A stretch of DNA of 64,000 nt from JAWWOW01 sp033851265 (GCA_033851265.1 JAWWOW010000005.1:186001-250000), one strand, 5' to 3'. Counted from the first letter of the stretch, positions 54,683 through 63,470 are shown. Program-made: numbers and translations. The notes: generated by a model from the letters alone, not told the origin.

Positions 54683-55468
54683 CTACTTGGCCGACCCGAA
54701 CAGGCGGTCGGCGATGACCTGCGGGCTGTGCGCGAGCAGCGACTGGAGCCGCGCTCGTCGTGGCAGGACGACCTTCGGTTTGTCGCGACGTACGGCGTGG
54801 ACAACGGCGTCGGCTACTTCGTCGGGCTTGAGCTCGCGCAGGAATCCCAGCCGAGTTGCGCGATCAAAAGCAGCAGCCGCCGGTGGGTAGTCGCGGAGCG
54901 TGGTGTACATGTCGGTGGTTGCTTGGCCGATCTCGGCCAGGGTTGTGCCGATGCCGGCACCCCGCAGCTCACGGCGGACACCCATGACCAGTTGTGAGAG
55001 CGCTGCCTTGCTCGCGGCGTACGACGCGAGTCCCGGCATGGCCACCTGCGCGGACAATGACGAGATCGCGACGATGTGGCCGCTACGTCGCGCCGTCATC
55101 GACGGTTGTGCTTGTCGGATGAGCTCGGCCGGCGCGGCAAGGTTCACCTGCCACAGCTGCTGCAGGTCATCCGACGAAAGGTCGGCGTAGGGCCCGTTGA
55201 CGTCGATACCAGCGTTCAACACGAGGACATCGATGGGACGTCCGGCCTGCTTCTCCGCTCGGTCCAGCAGGGTGGTGACTTGCACGCGGTCGGTGAGGTC
55301 GGCGACGAGTGCGCGACCGCCGACATCAGCCGCGGCCTTTTCGAGTGTGGCCTCGTCTCGCGCGACCAGCGTGAGGTCGGCACCGGCTCGTGCGAAGGCC
55401 TGCGCCATCGACAGTCCGAGACCGCGCGAGCCTCCGGTGATGAGGACATGCACCCCGTTCAGTTCCAT
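54683..55468 (-). CDS. Short-chain dehydrogenase/reductase (SDR)
   Basis: A 261-residue classical SDR. The NAD(P)-binding motif TGGSRGLGLSMAQAFARAG is near residues 11-29, NAGIDVNG is near 87, catalytic Ser lies in ISSLSAQVAMPG and the Tyr-x3-Lys in SYAASKAALSQ. The Arg in VARDEATL after strand two suggests NADP. The C-terminus (RRDKPKVVLPRRARLQSLLA) resembles acyl- or hydroxysteroid SDRs. The ATG at 55468 is clear. It is convergent with the tad cluster by 9 nt and is 51 nt downstream of the EamA transporter gene. Substrate unknown. Confidence 0.9.
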   Translation of the reverse strand: MELNGVHVLITGGSRGLGLSMAQAFARAGADLTLVARDEATLEKAAADVGGRALVADLTDRVQVTTLLDRAEKQAGRPIDVLVLNAGIDVNGPYADLSSDDLQQLWQVNLAAPAELIRQAQPSMTARRSGHIVAISSLSAQVAMPGLASYAASKAALSQLVMGVRRELRGAGIGTTLAEIGQATTDMYTTLRDYPPAAAAFDRATRLGFLRELKPDEVADAVVHAVRRDKPKVVLPRRARLQSLLAHSPQVIADRLFGSAK

Positions 55469-55519
55469 GGCCCGCTCCCAAATCGTCCGACGGTCGGCAA
55501 CTTACGCTGCCGCCGGTCG

Positions 55520-56434
55520 TCACTGGCCGGGGCTGGTCCCGTCGTCGCACAGCTCCGCCGGTGCCATCTCCGGTCCGGTCGCGATCTCGCGTGACTTCGC
55601 GGTGGCCAAGATCGAGCCGAGCAACACGAGCGGCGTTCCCACTGCAAGGCCCAGGGTGAGATCTTCGTTGAGGAGCACAACGCCGAGGGCGATCGCCACG
55701 ACCGGGTTGACGTAGGTGATGACGACAGCTCGCGTCGGTCCGACCTCGGCAATGAGGGCGAAGAAGACAAGGAACGCCGCCGCCGTACACACGACGCTCA
55801 ACCCGATGATTGACCAGCCCGCCTTCGCGGAGATGTGCGACGGCCAATGCGTGAGCCCGTACGGCGCGTAGGCCACTGCGGTGAGCGCCAACGACACGAT
55901 GACGACGCCGATGCTGGGCAGGTGTGCCAGCCGCCGGACGATGATGAGCGGTCCGGTGGCATAACACACAGCGACAACGACCACCTCGCCAACCGCACCG
56001 AGGTCACCGCTGACGTCAACACCGACGAGAGTCACCACGCCGGCGAATCCGAGCAGCAGACCGAGCAACCGTCGTACGTCGAGTCGGTCCCCTTCACGTA
56101 GCAGATAGCTGAGCGCGGCACCGGCCAGCGGCGTCGCGCCGAGCATGAGTCCCGTCAGTGAGCTCGGCAGCTTCTGCTCCGCGTCGGCGAGGAGCAGCCA
56201 CGGCAGGGCGACTTCGATGGCTGTGTAGAGAGCGAGCGGTCGCCAGTAGGGCAACAAACCGCGAAGGGCGCCGCGGTAGATCGCCCACGGGAGCAACAGC
56301 AGGACGGCCGGTGTGCAGCGCGCAAAGACCAGCGTGCCGGGAGAGAAGTCGCGGACGGCCACTCGGATGAGCAAGTACGGGACGCCCCAGATCACGCACA
56401 TCAGCGCGAACAGCAACCACCCGCGCCGCGACAT
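55520..56434 (-). CDS. EamA-family (DMT superfamily) transporter
   Basis: A 304-residue membrane protein with ten predicted helices in two EamA repeats (each about 140 residues): SRRGWLLFALMCVIWGVPYL at the start, LTGLMLGATPLAGAALSYLL near 110, and TYVNPVVAIALGVVLLNEDL near 255 in the second half. The family exports metabolites such as amino acids. The ATG at 56434 is given. It is followed 51 nt later by the SDR gene on the same strand, so the two may form a unit. Confidence 0.9.
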   Translation of the reverse strand: MSRRGWLLFALMCVIWGVPYLLIRVAVRDFSPGTLVFARCTPAVLLLLPWAIYRGALRGLLPYWRPLALYTAIEVALPWLLLADAEQKLPSSLTGLMLGATPLAGAALSYLLREGDRLDVRRLLGLLLGFAGVVTLVGVDVSGDLGAVGEVVVVAVCYATGPLIIVRRLAHLPSIGVVIVSLALTAVAYAPYGLTHWPSHISAKAGWSIIGLSVVCTAAAFLVFFALIAEVGPTRAVVITYVNPVVAIALGVVLLNEDLTLGLAVGTPLVLLGSILATAKSREIATGPEMAPAELCDDGTSPGQ

Positions 56435-56518
56435 AGGACCTTCAGCCTGTCAAACCCCGGCACTGAGGTCGCGTGAATTAGGCGGCCGGCCGACCCCCCC
56501 ATCGACCGGCCGCTCGCA

Positions 56519-56881
56519 TCAGGCGAACTGCGCAGCCAAGTGCTTCAGTACGGGTGCAATCTCGGCTGCTGGGCTGAACTCGACGAAGACGACGCCCTCG
56601 TCCGTCCACGCGGTGTGGCCCCCCGGCCAGTAGTAGAGCTCGCCCGCGCTCGTCGTCTCCTCGGTGCCGTCCGCATAGCCGACGGTTATCGAGCCCTGCA
56701 GCACGTACCCCCAGTGCGGACAGTCGCACTGGTCTCCGGGCAGGCCGGCGAGCAATGGACGCAGGTCGGCTCCCGCCGGCAGATCAACGGTACGAACACT
56801 GATGTCGCCCCACGTGTTGCCGTGGGTCTCGACCTCGCCGGCCTTCAACTCGATCGGAATGTCCTGCATGGCTGCACGCAC
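56519..56881 (-). CDS. Cupin-domain protein
   Basis: A 120-residue single-domain cupin. GVLQG-like strand turns are visible as CDCPHWGYVLQGSITVGYAD and ELYYWPGGHTAWTDEGVVFV, giving metal-ligand His residues in PHWG and GGHT. This resembles small metal-binding cupins. The start is chosen as GTG at 56881 because AAAGGAGGGGG lies seven bases upstream on the minus strand; an ATG at 56869 is the alternative. It is an isolated gene. Substrate and metal unknown. Confidence 0.78.
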   Translation of the reverse strand: MRAAMQDIPIELKAGEVETHGNTWGDISVRTVDLPAGADLRPLLAGLPGDQCDCPHWGYVLQGSITVGYADGTEETTSAGELYYWPGGHTAWTDEGVVFVEFSPAAEIAPVLKHLAAQFA

Positions 56882-57004
56882 GTCCAACCCCCTCCTTTGG
56901 GCCTGCGCTCCGGTGAGGCGGGCACTGCGGAGATCGTGGACCTCTCGGGACAGACCCGGCATCGGAGGAACGCCCCAATCTCCGGCTGAGCGCGTTCGGC
57001 GGCG

Positions 57005-57022
57005 ATGGGTTGAACCACCCAT
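57005..57022. promoter_or_regulatory. Inverted repeat in intergenic region ahead of 57083 gene
   Basis: ATGGGT (57005-57010) and ACCCAT (57017-57022) form a perfect 6-bp inverted repeat with a 6-nt centre (TGAACC). It lies in the 200-bp gap between the cupin gene and the gene at 57083, together with a TACCGT -10-like element near 57047. It could be an operator of the downstream LuxR-containing pair or only chance. Confidence 0.3.
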
Positions 57023-57082
57023 ATGTTCGGCTGCCGGATGGGGGCTACCGTTCGAGCCGTAGGCACCCAAGGGGAGGGCAAC

Positions 57083-57631
57083 ATGGATCCGCTGTCGCAG
57101 TTCGACGCCATCATTCCGGAATTCCAGAAGCTGGCGCTCGGGACGGGGCTCGATCAGCTCGACGCACAGACACCGTGCGAGAAGTGGGCGGTGCGCGACC
57201 TATTCGGGCACATCATCGGTGGTGCGACGACCTTCGCCGCGGTGGTGCGCGGCGACGAGCCACCTGCGATCCCTGAGCCGCGCGACGACGCTATGGCTGC
57301 CACTGCAAATGCAGCGTTGGCCGACGTGGACAGTGCGTTCCGCTCTCCCGGAGCAATGGAGCGGACGGTCGCGACGCCATTCGGAGAGATGCCGGGCGAG
57401 ACATTCGCGCGGCTCCTTGCCTTCGACCTGCTGATGCACACGACGGACCTGGCGCGGGCAACCGGCCAGTCCTTCACGGTGCCCGATGACGTCGTCTCCG
57501 GGGTGGACGCGTTCACCCGGGTGGCGCTCACACCGGAGCTGCGCGGACCGGAGACTTTCGCTCCGGAGGTCGAGCCCGCCGCCGGTGCGACGCAGCTCGA
57601 CCGGCTCGTAGCGTTCTCGGGTCGCCGGTAG
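57083..57631 (+). CDS. TIGR03086-type metal-binding protein (mycothiol-dependent maleylpyruvate-isomerase fold)
   Basis: A 182-residue protein with the DinB/MDMPI-like four-helix fold. TPCEKWAVRDLFGHIIGGAT and AFDLLMHTTDLARATGQSFT supply the conserved His residues (GHI and HTTD) that bind metal in this family, and VDAFTRVALTPELRGPETFA is the closing TIGR03086 pattern. Members use mycothiol or act as thiol-dependent S-transferases; activity here is not proven. The ATG at 57083 follows GGGGAGGG at 57071-57078. It ends directly before the LuxR regulator gene, which starts at the next nucleotide. Confidence 0.82.
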   Translation: MDPLSQFDAIIPEFQKLALGTGLDQLDAQTPCEKWAVRDLFGHIIGGATTFAAVVRGDEPPAIPEPRDDAMAATANAALADVDSAFRSPGAMERTVATPFGEMPGETFARLLAFDLLMHTTDLARATGQSFTVPDDVVSGVDAFTRVALTPELRGPETFAPEVEPAAGATQLDRLVAFSGRR

Positions 57632-59269
57632 GTGAGTGTTCGCGCCGACTCGCAGCGCCTCGACGGCGCTCGCGAGGCGATGGCGAGTCACGCCTGGGAA
57701 GAGGCGTACGCCTTGCTGTCCGGCGTATCCGAAACCGATGACCCGGAATGGTTCGAGGCTCTTGCCGACGCCACCTGGTGGCTGAGCCGGCTCGACGAAT
57801 GCATCGAAGCTCGGCAGCGGGCGTACGCGTTGTACGACGAACGCGGCGCAACCCGTCAGGCCGGCCAATGCGCCGTGTGGCTGTACGAGCACCAGAATTT
57901 TCAGGCTCGCCCGGCGATCGGGCGCGGCTGGCTGCAACGCGCGCGTCGAGCTCTCGACGGCGACCAGCTGTGTGTCGAGTACGGAAATCTGCTGCTGCGT
58001 GAGGCCGAGTGCGACCACGGTGGTGGTGAGTTCGACAAAGCCTGGCGGGGTGCGAACGAAGCGATGCAGCTCGGTCGGCAACTGCGTTCGGCAAACCTCG
58101 AAGCCGAGGCGTTGCAGGCGATGGGACGGATTCTCCTCGACCGGGGCGAGCACGCCGACGGGCTCGCGCATCTCGACGAGGCGATGCTCTTCGCGGTAGA
58201 AGGTCGGCTCAATCCGTACACCACGGGCAAGGTGTATTGCTCCATGGTCAGCGCGTGCGAGGCGATCGGTGATATCCATCGCGCGTTGGAGTGGACCGAC
58301 GCGGTCACGGAATGGTCCGCCAATCATCCGGTGTCGATGTTCCCCGGCATCTGTCGCGTGCACCGTGCCGACCTGCTGCAGTGGCGCGGTGAGTGGACGA
58401 AGGCCGAGGAGGAGGCACGACAGGCCTGCGCAGAGCTGGAGTTCATGCACCGCCCCAACGCAGCCGACGCGATGGTGCAGATCGGGGAGATCCGCCGGCG
58501 GCTCGGGGACTACGACGGCGCGGAAGCGGCGTTCCAGCGCGCCGAGGAGCTCAGTGGCCACGTGTGGGCCGGCATCGCGCTGCTCAGGCTGGCCCAAGGC
58601 CGTCGTCAGGCCGCAGTGAAAATCATTACGGGCGCGCTCGACGAGACGAGTTGGCACCAGCTCGCCCGCGGCAAGCTGCTACCGGCCTACGTGCACGTCC
58701 TGGCCGACGTCGGTGAGCTCGATCGTGCGCGGGCCGGCGCGGATGAGCTCGCGCAGATCGCCCAGGACTACGAAAGCCCGGTGCTGCTTGCCGCGGCAGA
58801 AACCGCTCGAGGACGCGTCGAGCTGGCCGAGGGGAATCCGGGTGCGGCGTGCGCAACCTTGCACGGGGCGCTTGCACGATGGACGGAACTGAACGTGCCG
58901 TACGAGATCGCGACGACCCGCTTGCTCATGGGGCATGCGTGTCGTGAGACGGGAGACGTCGAGGCTGCGAATAACTCGTATGACGCGGCGGAGGCAATCT
59001 TCGAGCATCTCGGCGTTGCCGCAGATGTACGGGTGAGCCGCGAGCTGCGGATGCGCGGGTCGCTCCCCGGCGGCTTGACTGAGCGCGAAGCGGAAGTGCT
59101 GCGGCTCGTCGCCAAAGGCCGCACCAACCGGCAGATCGCGACCGAACTGCAGTTGAGCGAGAAGACGATCGCGCGGCACCTCTCCAACATCTTCGCCAAG
59201 ATCGACGTTGCGTCACGTGCTGCGGCAACGGCCTTCGCGTTCGAGTGCGGCCTTGTTGGCGGTGCCTAG
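57632..59269 (+). CDS. LuxR-family transcriptional regulator with TPR region
   Basis: A 545-residue protein. Residues about 10-470 are helical tetratricopeptide-like repeats, for example EAYALLSGVSETDDPEWFEA, AMLFAVEGRLNPYTTGKVYC and GDYDGAEAAFQRAEELSGHV. The C-terminal LuxR/GerE HTH occupies about 480-540 (LTEREAEVLRLVAKGRTNRQ, then IATELQLSEKTIARHLSNIF). No receiver or ATPase domain is present, so it is regulated through TPR-bound ligands or partners. The GTG at 57632 begins immediately after the preceding stop. Regulation of the neighbouring TIGR03086 gene or the downstream ABC exporter is plausible but not shown. Confidence 0.88.
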   Translation: MSVRADSQRLDGAREAMASHAWEEAYALLSGVSETDDPEWFEALADATWWLSRLDECIEARQRAYALYDERGATRQAGQCAVWLYEHQNFQARPAIGRGWLQRARRALDGDQLCVEYGNLLLREAECDHGGGEFDKAWRGANEAMQLGRQLRSANLEAEALQAMGRILLDRGEHADGLAHLDEAMLFAVEGRLNPYTTGKVYCSMVSACEAIGDIHRALEWTDAVTEWSANHPVSMFPGICRVHRADLLQWRGEWTKAEEEARQACAELEFMHRPNAADAMVQIGEIRRRLGDYDGAEAAFQRAEELSGHVWAGIALLRLAQGRRQAAVKIITGALDETSWHQLARGKLLPAYVHVLADVGELDRARAGADELAQIAQDYESPVLLAAAETARGRVELAEGNPGAACATLHGALARWTELNVPYEIATTRLLMGHACRETGDVEAANNSYDAAEAIFEHLGVAADVRVSRELRMRGSLPGGLTEREAEVLRLVAKGRTNRQIATELQLSEKTIARHLSNIFAKIDVASRAAATAFAFECGLVGGA

Positions 59270-60255
59270 CCGCCGGATCCTCGTGCGCGCTCGTCGGCAC
59301 CCGCACGGTGGCGGAAGTCGCGGACGGAGTACGACGTCAGGACGGATTTCGTCACCGCGCGGGCGGTCGCGCTGCGCGGCAGGCCGAGCATCGGACCCAT
59401 CTCACCGAAGTACGCGGGCGGCTCAACGTAAATCAGATGTTCTTCGGTGCCATCCGCCTGCACGCGCAGGATCTCCATGCGGCCAGCCTCGACGTAGTAC
59501 ACCCGGCCGCCGCGGCTGCCCTGCTCGAACAACACGTCGCCCTTGGCCAGCGTGAGCTCCTCCGCCGGGCCGGTGTCTTCACTGATGCGTGGCGCAAGTT
59601 CGATGACGCGGTCGGCGAGCGGGATCATCCGGTCGTCGTGGGTCGACACCAGCACAGTGCGCCCCGGCTCCGCGAGCCTGCGGAGCAACGTGATCACGCC
59701 TTCGACTTGCACATGGTCGAGATGTGCTGTCGGTTCGTCGGCCAACAACACGGGTGGGTTCAAGGCCAAGGCGCGCGCGATCGCGACCCGCTGTTGCTGC
59801 CCACCGGACATTCGGCCCGGCCGGTGGCCTGCTCGATCGGCCAGGTTGACTTGGGCGAGTAGCTCGTCTGCGCGGCGGCGGACGGCTGCCCCGCGCATTC
59901 CGGACAACCGCAATGGCACAGCGGCGTTCTCTCGTGCCGAGAGTGACGCGATCAGGTTGAAACCCTGAAACACGATCCCGACGGTTGCTCGCCGGTAGTC
60001 GTTGAGCTCGTCGGGACTGAGCTTCGACGGATTGCGCCCGCAGACGCCCACCGTGCCCGACGTTGGCGTGAGAATTCCGGCCAGCACGGACAGCAAAGTC
60101 GTCTTGCCCGACCCGCTTGGACCGAGCAGTACGACGAGCTCTCCGTCGCCTGCCTCGAGCGACAGGTTGTCCAGCGGTCGTACGACGTAGTCGCCGCTGA
60201 CGTACTCCATCGTCAAGTCGCGGACCGTGATGCCGGATCGCTCGGTGACTGTCAT
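59266..60255 (-). CDS. ABC transporter ATPase fused to a cyclic-nucleotide-binding domain
   Basis: A 329-residue protein. Residues about 9-225 form a MacB/LolD-type ABC ATPase: Walker A LGPSGSGKTT, Q-loop VFQGFNL, signature MSGGQQQRV and Walker B LLADEPTAHLD, then the H-loop VSTHDD. Residues about 235-320 carry a CAP-family cyclic-nucleotide-binding domain: LAKGDVLFEQGSRGGRVYYV, MEILRVQADGTEEHLIYV, FGEMGPMLGLPRSATARAVT. The partner is the FtsX-like permease directly upstream, whose stop overlaps this ATG. The start is the ATG at 60255; the longer frame runs into the permease. The fused sensor suggests ligand-gated export. Confidence 0.9.
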   Translation of the reverse strand: MTVTERSGITVRDLTMEYVSGDYVVRPLDNLSLEAGDGELVVLLGPSGSGKTTLLSVLAGILTPTSGTVGVCGRNPSKLSPDELNDYRRATVGIVFQGFNLIASLSARENAAVPLRLSGMRGAAVRRRADELLAQVNLADRAGHRPGRMSGGQQQRVAIARALALNPPVLLADEPTAHLDHVQVEGVITLLRRLAEPGRTVLVSTHDDRMIPLADRVIELAPRISEDTGPAEELTLAKGDVLFEQGSRGGRVYYVEAGRMEILRVQADGTEEHLIYVEPPAYFGEMGPMLGLPRSATARAVTKSVLTSYSVRDFRHRAGADERARGSGG

Positions 60256-61301
60256 CAGCCGCTCGCAAACGCAAGGGCTGGGTCGACGCGCACGGCTTGG
60301 CGTAGCCCAGACAGGCTGGCGAGCAGTCCGACGACGATGGCGACGATCGGTAGCAAGTACAACTCGAACACGGGGACAGCGAGCGGGATCGGGATAAACG
60401 TCGCTATCAGCGGAAGCAGCCCGATCGCCACGGCAGCGGCCAGCAAGGCGATGAGCACCGCTTGCGCCGCCAGGCCGGCGTACAACTGCCGGGAGGATGA
60501 CCCGATTGCCTTCAGCACCGCAAAGTCGCGAAGGCGCTCGAGCGAGGACAGATACACGACGGCGCCGATGATCACCGCGGCCACGAGCCACAGCAAGCGC
60601 ACGAATATGTCGATGGACTTCACGGCGTTTCCGAGTCGATCCAAGACGTCCTGGCGTGCCTGTTGGTTTGTATAAAGCGCGAGAGTGCGCGGAACCGACG
60701 TGGGTCGGCCGCGAATCGCGACGGCGGTCTCGACGTCGCGGCCGCTGAACGCGAGGGCTTGCGCGTCGGCTAGCGAGATGTAGACGTTCGGCAGCCCGCC
60801 GAGGATCGAATAGCCATGCACACGGCGCACCGCTCGGAACCGCTCGTTGCCGATCGTGAAGGTCTCGCCCACCTTGACTTTCGCGAGGTCGTCGACGACT
60901 GCTTCGCCGTGCCGCAGCGGCGCAAGCCCGCGTACGGGCGGCGCACCAAGGCCGCCGGGAGGTCCAGCGATAACTGGTCCGTAGACGAATCCACGTGGAC
61001 TGCTGAACCGTTGCTGGAATACGAGAATCGGGTCGGCGCGCGTCACTCCTGGCAGCCGACGTACCTGGTCGACGACGGTCGACGGCATCAACGAAACGCT
61101 CGTGAACGGGCCGCCCGATCCGGCTGTCACGAGGAAGCCGTCGCCGCCGACGCCTTCGACGGAGCGGCGGGTCTCGGCCCGAAAGCCTCCAGAGAGGCCA
61201 GCAATAACAAGGGCCATTGAAAAGACGAGGGCGGTACCGATCGTTGCGATGGCGAACTGACGTGCGCGCATCCGCACGTCAGCAAAAGTGAGCACCCACA
61301 C
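60255..61301 (-). CDS. FtsX/MacB-type ABC permease
   Basis: A 348-residue permease. TM1 is near residues 12-32 (AIATIGTALVFSMALVIAGL), followed by an extracellular MacB-periplasmic-like domain (about 35-200, including GVTRADPILVFQQRFSSPRG and ILGGLPNVYISLADAQALAF), then three C-terminal helices (LLWLVAAVIIGAVVYLSSLE, AVLIALLAAAVAIGLLPLIA, LYLLPIVAIVVGLLASLSGL). FERLRDFAVLKAIGSS-like text (LERLRDFAVLKAIGSSSRQL) is the FtsX-fold marker. The GTG at 61301 has a G-run ribosome-binding site; the long frame to 61919 lies antisense to prfB. It pairs with the following ATPase. Confidence 0.87.
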   Translation of the reverse strand: MWVLTFADVRMRARQFAIATIGTALVFSMALVIAGLSGGFRAETRRSVEGVGGDGFLVTAGSGGPFTSVSLMPSTVVDQVRRLPGVTRADPILVFQQRFSSPRGFVYGPVIAGPPGGLGAPPVRGLAPLRHGEAVVDDLAKVKVGETFTIGNERFRAVRRVHGYSILGGLPNVYISLADAQALAFSGRDVETAVAIRGRPTSVPRTLALYTNQQARQDVLDRLGNAVKSIDIFVRLLWLVAAVIIGAVVYLSSLERLRDFAVLKAIGSSSRQLYAGLAAQAVLIALLAAAVAIGLLPLIATFIPIPLAVPVFELYLLPIVAIVVGLLASLSGLRQAVRVDPALAFASG

Positions 61302-61343
61302 GACGTACCCCCCCTTTTGCGCACGGACGTTACTCTCGGCGTT

Positions 61344-62450
61344 GTGGCTGATCCCACCGAGGAACTCAAAGAACTCGACGCGACCCTGACGTCCGTCGAG
61401 TCGTTCCTCGACCCCGATCGCATGCGCGCGAAGCTCGCTGACCTGGAAAAGCAGGCGTCGGACCCCGACCTCTGGAACGACCAGGAGCGCGCACAACAGG
61501 TCAACAGCCGGCTCTCGCACGTGCGCGCTGACCTTGCTCGGCTGGAAGCGCTGCGCACTCGCGTTGATGACCTCGCGGCGGCGGTCGAGCTCGGTGACGA
61601 GGAGTTGCTCGGGGAAGCGCTCGGCGACCTTCCAACACTTCGCCGAGACATCGAGGCGCTCGAGGTCCGCACCCTGTTGTCGGGGGAGTACGACGAGCGC
61701 GACGCCCTCATCACCATCAACGCGGGCACTGGTGGCACGGACGCAGCCGACTGGGCCGAGATGTTGATGCGCATGTTCCTGCGCTGGGCAGAACGCCACG
61801 GCTACCCGACCGAGGTCTACGACACGTCGTACGCCGAGGAGGCCGGCATCAAGTCGGCAACGTTTGTCGTCAAGACCCCGTACGCCTACGGGACGCTTGC
61901 CGGGGAGCATGGGCGGCACCGCCTCGTACGCATCTCACCGTTTGACAACCAGTCGCGCCGGCAGACGTCGTTCGCCGATGTCGATGTGACACCGGTTGTC
62001 GAGCAAACCGACCACATCGATATCCCTGACGAAGACATCCGCGTCGATGTCTATCGGTCGAGCGGGCCGGGCGGTCAGGGCGTCAACACGACGGACTCCG
62101 CCGTACGGATCACCCACCATCCGACCGGCATCGTCGTCACCTGCCAGAACGAACGCAGTCAGATCCAGAACCGCGCCCGCGCCATGGAGGTGCTGCAGGC
62201 CAAGCTGCTCGAAGTCCGCCGGCAGCAGGATCTGGAGGAGATGGACAAGCTGCGCGGCACGCATATGGCGGCGAGCTTCGGTGCGGGGGAGCACAAGGTG
62301 CGTGACTACGTGCTGCATCCCTACCAGTTGGTGAAGGACGCGCGTACCGAGGTGGAGACCGGCAACACAACGGCTGTGCTCGATGGGGACATCGACGAAT
62401 TCATCGATGCCGAGATTCGGTGGCGCGCGATGGCGGATGCTGCGAGCTGA
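61344..62450 (+). CDS. prfB: Peptide chain release factor 2
   Basis: A 368-residue class I release factor that recognises UGA and UAA. SPF (residues 198-200), in RLVRISPFDNQSRRQ, is the stop-codon-reading tripeptide of RF2, and GGQ (243-245) in SSGPGGQGVNTTDSAVR is the hydrolysis motif. A single uninterrupted frame shows that the programmed frameshift of many bacterial prfB genes is absent. The GTG at 61344 is chosen; TACTCT at 61331-61336 could be a -10 with a leaderless start. It is divergent by 42 bp from the permease and precedes ftsE, as commonly in actinobacteria. Confidence 0.96.
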   Translation: MADPTEELKELDATLTSVESFLDPDRMRAKLADLEKQASDPDLWNDQERAQQVNSRLSHVRADLARLEALRTRVDDLAAAVELGDEELLGEALGDLPTLRRDIEALEVRTLLSGEYDERDALITINAGTGGTDAADWAEMLMRMFLRWAERHGYPTEVYDTSYAEEAGIKSATFVVKTPYAYGTLAGEHGRHRLVRISPFDNQSRRQTSFADVDVTPVVEQTDHIDIPDEDIRVDVYRSSGPGGQGVNTTDSAVRITHHPTGIVVTCQNERSQIQNRARAMEVLQAKLLEVRRQQDLEEMDKLRGTHMAASFGAGEHKVRDYVLHPYQLVKDARTEVETGNTTAVLDGDIDEFIDAEIRWRAMADAAS

Positions 62451-62451
62451 G

Positions 62452-62637
62452 CTAGCCGGCGGCGTTGAGCGCGAAGAACAGCGCAGCGATCAGGAGCAGG
62501 GCGAACACCAGAACGAACTGCGGAGAGATGTGGGGACCGTGTGTGTGAAGCTCGGCGCGTGACGCGCGGCAGGCGGAGCAGCGGCCCTCTGCGACCGGGC
62601 TGGCGCAACTCGCGCAGATGAGGTGCTCGCAGCTCAC
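62452..62637 (-). CDS. Small zinc-ribbon membrane protein
   Basis: A 61-residue protein. The N-terminal half has five cysteines (SCEHLICASCASPVAEGRCS then ACRAS), suggesting a zinc ribbon with pairs CxxC, CSAC. A single C-terminal membrane helix (PQFVLVFALLLIAALFFALN) follows. The GTG at 62637 is preceded by AAGGAG. It is convergent with prfB, whose stop is 1 nt away. Small proteins of this layout occur widely in actinobacteria near prfB/ftsE; function not known. Confidence 0.7.
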   Translation of the reverse strand: MSCEHLICASCASPVAEGRCSACRASRAELHTHGPHISPQFVLVFALLLIAALFFALNAAG

Positions 62638-62744
62638 GGTGACGCTCCTTCCCTGTACATATGGTCTCAGATCCTTCGCATCGGCACGAGGGAGACCGGT
62701 CTAGAGGGATAGCCGATCTCCCAAGGGTCGGTCCGATCCCGCCG

Positions 62745-62750
62745 TAGACT
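62745..62750 (+). promoter_or_regulatory. Possible -10 element for ftsE
   Basis: TAGACT at 62745-62750 lies 30 bp before the ftsE GTG and matches an actinobacterial -10. No good -35 hexamer is seen at 16-18 bp upstream. Confidence 0.3.
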
Positions 62751-62780
62751 CGTGCCCGTGACCCCCCCTAGGCCGATCTT

Positions 62781-63470
62781 GTGATCCGTTTTGACCGCGT
62801 GACCAAGCTCTACCCGAGCCAGTCCCGCCCCGCGCTGAACGACGTGAGCGTCGAGGTCGCCAAGGGCGAGTTCGTCTTTCTCGTCGGGCAGTCGGGCTCC
62901 GGCAAGTCGACCTTCCTTCGGCTCACCCTTCGTGAGGACAAGCCGACCAGCGGCCAGATCCACGTCGCGGGCAAGGACCTCGCGCGACTCACCGGCTGGA
63001 AGGTCCCGGGCCTGCGGCGTCAGGTCGGCACTGTCTTCCAAGACTTCCGGCTGTTGCCGAGCAAGAACGTGTCAGAGAACGTCGCGTTCGCGCTCGAGGT
63101 GATCGGGCGGTCGCGACACCAGATAGCCAAGACGGTGCCCGAGGTTCTGCAGCTCGTCGGTCTGCAGGGCAAAGGTGACCGCATGCCCGATGAGTTGTCC
63201 GGTGGTGAGCAGCAGCGCGTCGCGATTGCGCGGGCGTTCGTCAACCGACCGATGATCCTGCTGGCGGATGAGCCGACCGGAAACCTCGACCCCGCGACAA
63301 GCGTCGGCATCATGAAGCTGCTCGACCGCATCAACCGCACGGGCACCACCGTCGTCATGGCCACGCACGACGCCGCCATCGTCGACTCCATGCGTCGCCG
63401 AGTCGTCGAGCTGGAGGGCGGCAATGTCGTCCGCGACCAGTCCCGTGGCGTCTACGGCTACAGCCACTGA
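62781..63470 (+). CDS. ftsE: Cell-division ABC ATPase FtsE
   Basis: A 229-residue ABC ATPase. MIRFDRVTKLYPSQSRPALN opens it, Walker A is GQSGSGKST, Q-loop VFQDFRLL, signature LSGGEQQRV and Walker B ILLADEPTGNLDP, followed by VVMATHDA. FtsE and FtsX transmit ATP hydrolysis across the membrane to activate cell-wall hydrolases such as RipC at the division site. The length is typical. The GTG at 62781 has no evident Shine-Dalgarno. ftsX follows 41 nt later. Confidence 0.95.
   Translation: MIRFDRVTKLYPSQSRPALNDVSVEVAKGEFVFLVGQSGSGKSTFLRLTLREDKPTSGQIHVAGKDLARLTGWKVPGLRRQVGTVFQDFRLLPSKNVSENVAFALEVIGRSRHQIAKTVPEVLQLVGLQGKGDRMPDELSGGEQQRVAIARAFVNRPMILLADEPTGNLDPATSVGIMKLLDRINRTGTTVVMATHDAAIVDSMRRRVVELEGGNVVRDQSRGVYGYSH

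Noticed and set aside
61317..61343. Start of prfB at TTG 61317 and a frameshift site
   Set aside because: The extra residues have no family similarity and no in-frame stop or shift site exists in the gene.
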